Positions 8,233 through 15,744 of a stretch of DNA of 64,000 nt are shown here, one piece after another (position 1 is the stretch's first letter; each line of letters opens with the position of its first letter). A program made the translations under genes and the position numbers. The DNA is from Neisseriaceae bacterium (GTDB lineage: Bacteria > Pseudomonadota > Gammaproteobacteria > Burkholderiales > Chromobacteriaceae). Under the pieces are notes generated by a model. The model saw only the letters and a list, made by a program, of their open reading frames with translations. It had not been told where the DNA came from and searched no databases. Where the stretch lies: the NCBI GenBank assembly GCA_027489245.1, contig JAIYAC010000026.1:62001-126000 (forward strand), given 5' to 3'.

Positions 8233-9267
8233 TTAAGCTTCAGACTCGGAACGCTTGAGATTTTGTAGTTGGGAAGCGACCCGGTCTGCGATGTGACCAA
8301 TTACATTGGCGCGAACTTCCTCGCAAGCCTGCTCCAATGCAATACGGAATCCCAGCGCGTCGGTACCGCCGTGGCTTTTTACCACGATCCCCCGCAGGCC
8401 CAGAAAACTGGCGCCGTTGTAATAGCGGGGGTCAACACGCGCCTTGAACCGCTTGAGCACCGGCATGGCTGCCAGGGCGCACAGCTTGGTCCACCACGTG
8501 CTGGCGAATTCTTCGCGCAGGAAGGTAGCAATCATGTGCGCCAGCCCCTCGGAAGCCTTGAGCGCAATGTTGCCGGTAAAGCCGTCGCAGACTACCACAT
8601 CTACTGTTGATTTGAAGATGTCGTTGCCTTCAACGTTACCGTGGAAATTGAGACCGGATTCGCGCAGCAGCTCGGCTGCACGCTTGATGGAATCTGTACC
8701 CTTGATATCTTCCGAGCCGATGTTCAGCAGGCCTACCGTAGGGTTGGGCTTGTGCGTCAGGCTGGCGGCCAGCTCCGACCCCATGATGCCGAATTGCACC
8801 AGCTGTTCTGGCGAGCATTCAACGTTGGCACCCAGGTCCAGCACACAGGTGCTGCCCTTGGTACCAGGCATCATTTTGGCAATGGCCGGGCGGTCGATAC
8901 CGGGGATGGTTTTCAGGACAAACTTGGCTGTCGCCATCAGTGCACCGGTGTTACCGGCAGAGACGGCGGCCTGGGCCTGGCCTTCTTTGACGAGGTTAAT
9001 CGCCACCCTCATCGACGAATCCTTCTTGTTCTTCAGCGCCAGCTGTGGCGATTCGTCCATGCCTACCACTTCGGTAGCATGTTGAACACGCACACGCGCA
9101 CGCAAAGAACCGTCCAGGCCATGCAGCTCGGCATCGATTGCCGCACTGTCGCCTACCAGGATCAGATGAATGTCGGGGGTTTCTTGGAGGAATCGGATAG
9201 ATGCCGGGACGGTGACTTTGAGGCCAACGTCACCGCCCATTGCATCAACCGCTACGGTGATAGTCAT
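8233..9267 (-). CDS. plsX: Phosphate acyltransferase PlsX
   Basis: Protein of 344 residues that makes acyl-phosphate from acyl-ACP, the acyl donor for PlsY in phospholipid synthesis; peripheral to the inner membrane. The family start [13 protein letters not shown] is seen, with [14 protein letters not shown] and [11 protein letters not shown] further on. The ATG at 9267 is chosen; a TTG immediately before it also opens the frame. No strong ribosome-binding site is visible, so translation may depend on ribosomes arriving from rpmF, 61 bases upstream. Confidence 0.96.
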   Translation of the reverse strand: MTITVAVDAMGGDVGLKVTVPASIRFLQETPDIHLILVGDSAAIDAELHGLDGSLRARVRVQHATEVVGMDESPQLALKNKKDSSMRVAINLVKEGQAQAAVSAGNTGALMATAKFVLKTIPGIDRPAIAKMMPGTKGSTCVLDLGANVECSPEQLVQFGIMGSELAASLTHKPNPTVGLLNIGSEDIKGTDSIKRAAELLRESGLNFHGNVEGNDIFKSTVDVVVCDGFTGNIALKASEGLAHMIATFLREEFASTWWTKLCALAAMPVLKRFKARVDPRYYNGASFLGLRGIVVKSHGGTDALGFRIALEQACEEVRANVIGHIADRVASQLQNLKRSESEA

Positions 9268-9328
9268 CAACGTGAAACGGTAGTAAACCTACCTGTAGTT
9301 ATGAAGGTAAGAGTGGTCAAGGCGCGGA

Positions 9329-9508
9329 TTACTCGCCTTTAGCCTTCACAACCTGACGGCCACGGTAGAAACCGTTCGGGCTGATGTGGTGACGCAGGTG
9401 GGTTTCGCCGGTAGTCGGCTCTTTAGCGAGCGACGGAGCGGTCAGAAAATCGTGTGCGCGGTGCATGCCACGTTTGGACGGGGACTTTTTGTTCTGTTGA
9501 ACAGCCAT
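9329..9508 (-). CDS. rpmF: 50S ribosomal protein L32
   Basis: Encodes 59 residues beginning [19 protein letters not shown] and ending in VVKAKGE, the recognised L32 sequence. A clear AGGAG lies upstream of the ATG at 9508. The protein binds 23S rRNA in the large subunit. This version lacks the paired CxxC zinc-binding cysteines that some bacteria carry, so it is a cysteine-free (C-minus) form. It sits in the conserved yceD-rpmF-plsX arrangement, which ties ribosome production to membrane-lipid synthesis. Confidence 0.97.
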   Translation of the reverse strand: MAVQQNKKSPSKRGMHRAHDFLTAPSLAKEPTTGETHLRHHISPNGFYRGRQVVKAKGE

Positions 9509-9538
9509 GGTCGACTCCTAAGAAATTCAAGTAAAAGT

Positions 9539-10039
9539 TCAGGACCCGGATTTCTTAAGCGTCGCCAGTACCGCAAAGGGGTTAGGCTTGTCAGCCTTGG
9601 CGCGCTCCAGATGCTCCGTACCGCAGTCGTCGTGTTTTGGCGACAGCGGCAAGCCCATAATGATTTCGTCTTCGATCAGCGCAGTCACGTCGAATGTTTC
9701 TTCGGCCAGGATGGCGTCCAGCTCATCGTCCACGTTAACGGCAGCTTCCAGTTTCGCCTCGCTGACAAACAGCGTGATGACCCCTTCGCTTACCACCTCT
9801 AGCGGCATGGCCGCCAGACAACGCTGACAATTGACCTCGACATTGGCTACGACACGATAACGCAACGACGGACGCCGCAAGCGGTCACTGAAACCACTAA
9901 CGGTGAAACGAGCTGCGCCAGCGGTAGAAGCCAGCACCTCGTGCACGCGGACATTCATTGCTGCAACCGGCGTTTCGCTTTCCAGCAAACCACCATCGCG
10001 GGCAAACGCGAGCGGATCAATCAAAATCGGGTTAGACAT
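9539..10039 (-). CDS. yceD: YceD (DUF177) rRNA accumulation protein
   Basis: Protein of 166 residues of the YceD/DUF177 family, known to be needed for normal 23S rRNA levels. The conserved core has [13 protein letters not shown] and, later, the acidic stretch [22 protein letters not shown]. The ATG at 10039 ([17 protein letters not shown]) has AAGG upstream; the longer frame adds 13 residues. It is the first gene of the lipid cluster and is divergent from maf. Confidence 0.93.
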   Translation of the reverse strand: MSNPILIDPLAFARDGGLLESETPVAAMNVRVHEVLASTAGAARFTVSGFSDRLRRPSLRYRVVANVEVNCQRCLAAMPLEVVSEGVITLFVSEAKLEAAVNVDDELDAILAEETFDVTALIEDEIIMGLPLSPKHDDCGTEHLERAKADKPNPFAVLATLKKSGS

Positions 10040-10050
10040 AAACCTTGGAT

Positions 10051-10078
10051 GATATAATCGCCGCTGCCATTTTGTCAA
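10051..10078 (-). promoter_or_regulatory. Candidate sigma-70 promoter for yceD-rpmF-plsX-fab cluster
   Basis: On the minus strand a perfect -35 hexamer TTGACA (10078-10073) is followed after 16 bases by TATATC (10056-10051). The predicted transcription start would be only about five bases before the yceD ATG. Either the leader is very short or this promoter is not the main one, because an AAGG Shine-Dalgarno lies in between. Confidence 0.4.
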
Positions 10079-10159
10079 AACAATCAGGACTTAACCTATC
10101 GATACCCTGCTAGTGGCCGTTGTCAAAACGCCCGCAGCAGCTTGCCCACCGGATACACC

Positions 10160-10738
10160 ATGCAGATTGTTCTTGCTTCTACCTCGCCCTACCGGCGTGA
10201 CATTGTCGCCCGCCTGGGCCTGCCGCTCATCACTGCCGCACCGATTTGCGACGAAACCCCGCTACCCGGCGAAAGCGCCCTGGAGACCGCCGTACGCCTG
10301 GCGCGCACCAAGGCCATGTCGCTGGCCGCCCAGTACCCGGACGCGCTGATTATCGGCGGCGACCAGGTGGCCCTGCTGGATGGCCAGCAGATCGGCAAGC
10401 CCGGCAGCTTTGAAAACGGCGTGAAAATGCTGCAATGGATGAGCGGCCGCACCGTGGTATTCCATTCTGCACTGGCGCTGTACAACAGCCGCAGCGGCCA
10501 ACTGCAAGAAGACGTCGGCATCACAAAGGTCACGCTGCGCACCCTCACCGAGCAGCAAATCCGTCATTACCTTACCCGTGAGCCCGACGCCCTGCACTGT
10601 GCCGGCAGCGCCAAAAGCGAAACACTAGGCGGCGCCCTGATGCAAAAGGTAGAAGCCGACGACCCCAACTCGCTGATTGGCGTGCCGCTGTTTGCGCTGG
10701 TGACCATGTTGCAAAACGAAGGCGTGGAGATTCTGTAA
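10160..10738 (+). CDS. Maf-family nucleotide pyrophosphatase (YceF type)
   Basis: Protein of 192 residues. Maf proteins hydrolyse modified nucleoside triphosphates; the YceF subgroup, usually next to the yceD-rpmF cluster, prefers 7-methyl-GTP. The N-terminal motif STSPYRRDIV and the IIGGDQVALLDG motif with its catalytic acid are present. The ATG at 10160 gives MQIVLASTSPYRR; an earlier in-frame ATG at 10142 adds six residues. Its stop codon overlaps the next gene's start (TAATG), so the two are translationally coupled. Assignment to YceF rather than YhdE rests mainly on context. Confidence 0.88.
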   Translation: MQIVLASTSPYRRDIVARLGLPLITAAPICDETPLPGESALETAVRLARTKAMSLAAQYPDALIIGGDQVALLDGQQIGKPGSFENGVKMLQWMSGRTVVFHSALALYNSRSGQLQEDVGITKVTLRTLTEQQIRHYLTREPDALHCAGSAKSETLGGALMQKVEADDPNSLIGVPLFALVTMLQNEGVEIL

Positions 10739-11442
10739 TGGCCGGCACTTTATACCTTATCCCCACCCCGCTGGGCGACGGCGATACCCCCTGGCTGCCG
10801 GAAGGCGAGCGCGCCCGCGTGACCCACCTTACCCATTTTGTGGTGGAAGCCGAAAAAACCGCCCGCAAGCACCTGAAACAGCTAGGCGTGACCACGCCGA
10901 TACGCGAGCTGGTGATGCACACGCTGAACGAGCACACCAAAGCAGCGGATGTCGCCGCCCTGCTGGCACCGTTGGCCGCAGGGCTGGACGTGGGCCTGGT
11001 CTCGGAAGCAGGCTGCCCGGCAGTAGCCGACCCCGGCGCCCAGCTGGTAGCGCTGGCACACGAAAAGGGCTACCGCGTGGAGCCACTGATCGGGCCATCG
11101 TCCATCTTGCTGGCCATGATGGCCAGTGGCGCCAACGGCCAATGCTTTGCCTTTCACGGCTACCTGCCGGTAGACGCTGCCGAACGCGCCAAAGCCATCA
11201 AGGCACTGGAGCTGCGTTCCAAGCAAAACAACGAAACCCAGCTGTTTATCGAAACGCCGTACCGCAACAACGCCTTGTTGCAACAGCTGCGCGAAACGTT
11301 GGCCGCAAGCACCCGCCTGTGCGTGGCGGCAGACCTCACCGCCCCCACGCAAACCATTGTGAGCCGGCAGGTAAAAGACTGGCCACGCGAAGCGCCAGAC
11401 TTCCACAAACGCCCGGCCATTTTTGTGATTCACGCAGGCTAA
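10738..11442 (+). CDS. SAM-dependent methyltransferase, RsmI-like (tetrapyrrole methylase fold)
   Basis: Protein of 234 residues with the RsmI pattern: an N-terminal LYLIPTPLGD where RsmI has a VATPIGN-like motif, GLVSEAGCPAVADPGAQLV (SAM loop) and LIGPSSILLAMMASG. It lacks the C-terminal helical extension of true RsmI, and the N-terminal region diverges, so it is better seen as the shorter RsmI paralogue often found beside maf. The target is unknown, perhaps an rRNA nucleotide. It is coupled to maf by a TAATG overlap. Confidence 0.82.
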   Translation: MAGTLYLIPTPLGDGDTPWLPEGERARVTHLTHFVVEAEKTARKHLKQLGVTTPIRELVMHTLNEHTKAADVAALLAPLAAGLDVGLVSEAGCPAVADPGAQLVALAHEKGYRVEPLIGPSSILLAMMASGANGQCFAFHGYLPVDAAERAKAIKALELRSKQNNETQLFIETPYRNNALLQQLRETLAASTRLCVAADLTAPTQTIVSRQVKDWPREAPDFHKRPAIFVIHAG

Positions 11443-11512
11443 ATGGCCGACAAGGCAGGCTCCCGTGTACTGTTAAAGCACTACTATAAAAGCAGACACT
11501 CGGAAGCCTGCC

Positions 11513-12415
11513 ATGCCTAATACCCTGCACGCCGACCACATCCAGCAGTTACAAACCCTGTACCAAGGCAGCGAACTGCTGGTGGCGCTATTCGACACCA
11601 ACGACACGCTGCGCTACGCCAACCCGGCTTTCCGCCAGGCCTACCACCTGGCCGACACCGCCATGCCCACCTGGGTACAGCTGATGCGTGACAACCACGC
11701 ACGGCATACCGGCACCCTGATCCGCAGTAACGACTTTGAAACTTGGCTAGGCTCCGCCCTGTCGCGGCGAGGCAAGCAACCCTATCGCATGATGGAAAGC
11801 GACCTGCACGATGGCCGCTGGCTGCTCATGACAGAAACCGTCAATGAAGCCGGCTGGATGCTGTGCACCGCAGTAGACATCAGCAACCTGGCCACCGGGG
11901 AGCGCAGCTTGCGTGCCGCACGCGACCTGGCGCTGCGCGCCGCCAGCACCGACGAGCTGACCGGGCTCAGCAACCGGCGCCACATTCTGGCGCTGATGGC
12001 GGCGCAGCTGACACGCCCCGGCCCGCACTGCGTGGCCATACTGGACATCGATTTTTTCAAGCAGATCAACGATAGCCACGGTCACCCCTTTGGTGACCTG
12101 GTACTGGTAGACTTTGCCCGCTACCTGCAACGCCAGCTGCGGCGCAGCGATGGCGTAGGCCGCCTGGGCGGGGAGGAATTCATGCTGGTACTGCCGGACA
12201 CCGCCCTGCCCCAGGCGGGGCAATTGCTGCAGCACTTGCTGGTTGGCCTGCATCAACCGCGAGCCATCGGCGAACACAGCCACTTCAGCTACAGCTGCTC
12301 CGGGGGCTTGACCCAGCTACTGCCAGACGACAGCGTGCAATGCGCCTACCACCGCGCCGACGCCGCGCTGTACCGCGCCAAGCAAAACGGCCGCCAGCGG
12401 CTGGAAACCGGCTAG
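11513..12415 (+). CDS. Diguanylate cyclase with N-terminal PAS-like domain
   Basis: Protein of 300 residues. Residues 1-125 resemble a PAS fold (FDTNDTLRYANPAFRQAY, ending MLCTAVDISNL). The GGDEF domain follows, with LDIDFFKQINDSHGH at 177-191 and the active motif GGEEF at 219-223. R210xxD213, five residues before GGEEF, is the product-inhibition I-site, so it should be an active and feedback-controlled c-di-GMP synthase. No membrane segment is seen, so it is cytoplasmic; the signal read by the PAS domain is unknown. It lies 71 bases after the methyltransferase and may have its own promoter. Confidence 0.93.
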   Translation: MPNTLHADHIQQLQTLYQGSELLVALFDTNDTLRYANPAFRQAYHLADTAMPTWVQLMRDNHARHTGTLIRSNDFETWLGSALSRRGKQPYRMMESDLHDGRWLLMTETVNEAGWMLCTAVDISNLATGERSLRAARDLALRAASTDELTGLSNRRHILALMAAQLTRPGPHCVAILDIDFFKQINDSHGHPFGDLVLVDFARYLQRQLRRSDGVGRLGGEEFMLVLPDTALPQAGQLLQHLLVGLHQPRAIGEHSHFSYSCSGGLTQLLPDDSVQCAYHRADAALYRAKQNGRQRLETG

Positions 12416-12446
12416 ACCGCGCCACGCACACAGCCTGGCCAATCAC

Positions 12447-13316
12447 TTAACCAGCGCCAAGCCCGCTCTCGCGCAACCCGCTGGCCACCGCCGCATACTG
12501 CGCCTCGTCCAGCCGCCCTGCCGCCAGGCCTAGCGTAGCCATACCCAGCGCGCAATACAGCGCATCCTGCTGCGTACTCATCACAGAACGATGGCGCCTT
12601 ACCGTATCGGCATCGCCACGTGCAATCGGGCCAGTCAAGGCATTAGCCGGCCCCAGCGCCAGGCTGTTGGCCAGCGTTTGCTGCATCAGGTCGCCCAGCA
12701 GCACCTGGGCATCCTGCGGGGCAATACCCGCGCGGCTAGCCAGCTGCTGTGCCAGCGCATGCAGCGTCACCAGGTAGTTTGACGCCACCGCCAAGGCCGC
12801 GTGGTAGGCCAGCTTGCCGCCAGGCGCCAGTAAAAACGGCTGGCCGCCAATGGCAAACGCCAGGTCTTGCAAGCTGGCAAACGTGCGCTCGTCCCCTTCC
12901 AGCGCACAGCGCGTACCGGCAAAGCTGGCCACCGCGCGCGCCGGCTCGGCAAACGAAAACGCCGGGTGCAGGCTGGCGCAGTACGCCCCCCGCGCCGCCA
13001 ACGGTGCCAGCAGCGCCGCCTCGCACGCGCCGCTGGCATGAAACACCACCTGCCCGGCCGCCACCCGGCCAGTATCTGCCAGCATCGCCGCCACCGATGC
13101 AATCTGCCCGTCCGGCACCGCCAGCAGGGTTAACAGCGCAGGCTGGACGCCATGCAGGCTGTCTAGCGGCACGCCTTGCCCGATAAAATCACACGCCGCC
13201 TGCGCCGACGCCTGGCTGCGGCAATACACACTGCCAATGCGGTAGCCTGCTTGCGCGGCCAGGCGGCCGATACTCTGCCCCAAACGGCCAGCACCAATAA
13301 TGTTTAATGTTTGCAT
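12447..13316 (-). CDS. Rossmann-like and DUF2520 domain protein
   Basis: Protein of 289 residues with an N-terminal NAD(P)-binding motif (IIGAGRLGQSIGRLAAQAG) and a C-terminal helical DUF2520 domain. The family is related to ketopantoate and pyrroline-5-carboxylate reductases, but its substrate is not established. The ATG at 13316 (MQTLNIIGAGRLG) is preferred over one 27 bases upstream because it puts the nucleotide-binding strand at the N-terminus. It is divergent from the lemA-like gene and convergent with the diguanylate cyclase. Confidence 0.88.
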   Translation of the reverse strand: MQTLNIIGAGRLGQSIGRLAAQAGYRIGSVYCRSQASAQAACDFIGQGVPLDSLHGVQPALLTLLAVPDGQIASVAAMLADTGRVAAGQVVFHASGACEAALLAPLAARGAYCASLHPAFSFAEPARAVASFAGTRCALEGDERTFASLQDLAFAIGGQPFLLAPGGKLAYHAALAVASNYLVTLHALAQQLASRAGIAPQDAQVLLGDLMQQTLANSLALGPANALTGPIARGDADTVRRHRSVMSTQQDALYCALGMATLGLAAGRLDEAQYAAVASGLRESGLGAG

Positions 13317-13475
13317 CTTGTTTTCCCGGGCTACCCAGCACACTGGGTAAGGTTATTTGGCATAAAGCATAAACCAGCCCGCTAGCTATCGATAAACCCC
13401 GATAAGAACCGCGCGCAACACAGCCGGCAAGCAGCGCTACAATACCCCGCTACCGCTTACAGAAAGGTCCGGCCC

Positions 13476-14045
13476 ATGCCGCTTATCCTGTTGATTGCTG
13501 CCAGCCTCGTCGTATTCTTTTACGGGGTCACGCTCTACAACGGCCTGGTACGACTGAAGCACGAGGTCAGTCAAAGCTGGGCCGATATCGACACCCTGCT
13601 GGCGCAGCGCCACGAAGCACTAGCCCAGCTGGTAGACACGTGCCGCCAGCACAGCCTGTGTGTGCCAGCCACCCTGAGCCTGCTGATGGAAACCCGCGCC
13701 ATGTTGTCCGAGGCCGTGCGTGCGGCCAACGTTGGCCGCATCGGCGAACTGGAAGGCCAGCTGCGCAGCCTGACCAGCCAGCTCTTTGCCGTGGCCGAAG
13801 CCCACCCGGCCCACCAGACCGACGCGCAGCTCAGCCACCTGGTACCGTACCTGCGCCAGCTGGAAGACAACATTGCCGACCGCTGCGAACGGTATAACGA
13901 CGCCGTAAACCTGAACAACGTCCGCATCGCACAGTTTCCCGTGGTGGTCGTGGCCAGCCTGTTCGGCTTTCGCTCTGCGCGGCCACTGCGCTTTGCCCAG
14001 GCAGAAAAGCACCACGTAGAGGTGAATGCGCGTGGCCAGCGCTAG
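13476..14045 (+). CDS. LemA family protein
   Basis: Protein of 189 residues with one N-terminal membrane helix (LILLIAASLVVFFYGVTLYNGLV), followed by a long helical region starting LKHEVSQSWADIDTLLAQRHEALAQLV, the usual LemA-family opening. LemA proteins are membrane-anchored four-helix proteins of poorly known role, often near membrane proteases. No htpX or TPM-domain partner is next to it here. Codons 82-88 contain the back-to-back 10-mer pair at 13721-13740, encoding Ala-Ala-Asn-Val-Gly-Arg. Confidence 0.88.
   Translation: MPLILLIAASLVVFFYGVTLYNGLVRLKHEVSQSWADIDTLLAQRHEALAQLVDTCRQHSLCVPATLSLLMETRAMLSEAVRAANVGRIGELEGQLRSLTSQLFAVAEAHPAHQTDAQLSHLVPYLRQLEDNIADRCERYNDAVNLNNVRIAQFPVVVVASLFGFRSARPLRFAQAEKHHVEVNARGQR
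13721..13740. repeat. Tail-to-tail inverted pair of the 10-mer inside the lemA-like gene
   Basis: TGCGGCCAAC is joined directly to GTTGGCCGCA, a 20-bp perfect palindrome in the opposite arrangement to the pairs at 6135 and 35121. It lies within coding sequence and reads Ala-Ala-Asn-Val-Gly-Arg. Confidence 0.9.
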
Positions 14046-14100
14046 TCTGCTAGCGCACGGCTAGCACCGCAATGGCAGGCGCGTGGCGCAGGCGGCCAAG

Positions 14101-15255
14101 CTAGCCGCGCACCTGCGCCATGCGCGCCACCGCCTCGGCCAGGCGCGCCACCCCGGTGGTGTACGCCACGCGTACGTAGCGCCCCGCCTGGTGGGCGCCA
14201 AAATCCGCCCCCGGCGTAATCGCCACCTGCACCTCGTCCAGCACACGCTGGCAGTAGGCAAAGCTGTCGTCGGTTACCGCCGACACGTCGGCATACACAT
14301 AAAACGCCCCGTCCGGCTGCGCCGGAATACGCCAGCCCAGCTGCGGCAGCGCCTGCAGCAGGTAGTCGCGGCGGCGGCCAAACTCGGCGCGGCGCGCTTC
14401 CAGCTCTGCCAGCACTGCGGGCTGGAACGCCGCCAACGCCGCGTACTGTGCTGCCGATGGCGCACACAAAAACAGGTTCTGCGCCAGGCGCAGCGCCGGC
14501 TCGACATAAGCATCCGGCACCACCAGCCAGCCCAGGCGCCAGCCGGTCATCTGGAAATACTTGGAAAAGCTGTTGATCACGAAAGCCTCATCCGCCAGCC
14601 CCAGCGCCGTAAACGGCGCCGTGCCATAGCACAAGCCCTGATAAATCTCGTCCACGATCAACGCACCGCCGCGTGCACGGCACACCCCAGCCAGTGCGGC
14701 CAACTCGTCAGGCCTCAGCATGGTGCCCGTGGGGTTGGCCGGTGTGGCCACCATCGCTGCCACCGTATTCGCCTGCCACTGCGCATCAGCCTGTGCGGCC
14801 AACAGCTGGAAGCGCGTCTCGGCCCCCACCGGCACCGCCTGCGGCTGCCCGCCCAGCAGGCTGACAAAATGGCGGTTGCACGGGTAAGTCGGGTCCGCCA
14901 TCAGCACGCCATCGCCCTCGTCCACCAGCAACGACAGCGCAATCTGCAGCGCGCCGGACGCCCCCGGTGTCACGATGATGCGCTGCGGCGCCACCGCCAC
15001 ACCAAACTGGCTGGCGTAATGGCCGGCAATCGCCTCGCGCAGCTGCGGCAAACCCTGCGCCGCGGTATAGAAAGTATGGCCACCGGCCAGCGCTGCCCGC
15101 CCGACCTCGACTATCGCCTGCGGGGTGGCAAAATCCGGCTCGCCGATTTCCAGGTGAATCACATCGTGCCCTGCTGCCTGCAAGGCGCGGGCCTTTTCCA
15201 GGATGGCCATCACCTGAAACGGGGCGATGGCATCCAGCCGTGTGGAGAGTTTCAC
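14101..15255 (-). CDS. Class I/II PLP-dependent aminotransferase
   Basis: Aspartate-aminotransferase-fold enzyme of 384 residues. HLEIGEPDFATPQAIVE near the start, VTPGASGALQIALS, the Asn/Asp/Tyr cofactor contacts (NPTGTM, VDEIYQGL) and the PLP lysine in NSFSKYFQMTGWRLGW are all present. The amino-acid specificity is not clear. I prefer the GTG at 15255 (KLSTRLDAIAPFQVMAILEKA), which has AAGGGA upstream; an ATG at 15345 would add 30 residues that look unrelated. It is convergent with the lemA-like gene and divergent from tRNA-Ser. Confidence 0.87.
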   Translation of the reverse strand: MKLSTRLDAIAPFQVMAILEKARALQAAGHDVIHLEIGEPDFATPQAIVEVGRAALAGGHTFYTAAQGLPQLREAIAGHYASQFGVAVAPQRIIVTPGASGALQIALSLLVDEGDGVLMADPTYPCNRHFVSLLGGQPQAVPVGAETRFQLLAAQADAQWQANTVAAMVATPANPTGTMLRPDELAALAGVCRARGGALIVDEIYQGLCYGTAPFTALGLADEAFVINSFSKYFQMTGWRLGWLVVPDAYVEPALRLAQNLFLCAPSAAQYAALAAFQPAVLAELEARRAEFGRRRDYLLQALPQLGWRIPAQPDGAFYVYADVSAVTDDSFAYCQRVLDEVQVAITPGADFGAHQAGRYVRVAYTTGVARLAEAVARMAQVRG

Positions 15256-15364
15256 TGCTGCTGTCCCTTTGCTTGTGCGGGCCTGTACGGCCTCTATCGA
15301 ACAGGCAGTATGCCGCAGCCACGGCAGCGGCGGCAGGCTTGGCAAAAAAATGCATGGGTAACAG

Positions 15365-15393
15365 TTGACAGCCCCGAAGGTGCTACCTATAAT
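15365..15393 (+). promoter_or_regulatory. Consensus sigma-70 promoter of tRNA-Ser
   Basis: A perfect TTGACA (15365-15370) and a perfect TATAAT (15388-15393) are 17 bases apart, the exact consensus. Transcription would start near 15400, about ten bases before the mature tRNA. Confidence 0.92.
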
Positions 15394-15410
15394 CCGCAGC
15401 CTACTGAGTC

Positions 15411-15500
<90 letters not shown>

Positions 15501-15512
15501 GTACACACAGCT

Positions 15513-15541
15513 AAGCCCTTGAGAAATCAAGGGCTTTTTTG
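15513..15541 (+). terminator. Intrinsic terminator of tRNA-Ser
   Basis: A 10-bp perfect stem, AAGCCCTTGA and TCAAGGGCTT, with a GAAA loop, followed by T residues. It starts 12 bases past the CCA end of the tRNA. Confidence 0.92.
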
Positions 15542-15744
15542 TTTTGTTTGGCCAGCAAACACCCGCCTTCATGCCTGGTTGTAGTGACCCAGCCCGTTCT
15601 ACAACAGTGACAAACGCTCTGCTTTGTTACGCCAGCCAGCCAATAACCGGCACGCCCCCCTACCAGGCCACCACGATACAGGCCGTTGGCGGCATGCCAT
15701 ACCTGGTGCGCCCACTCATACCGCAGAACGGCCAACCTTATCCC

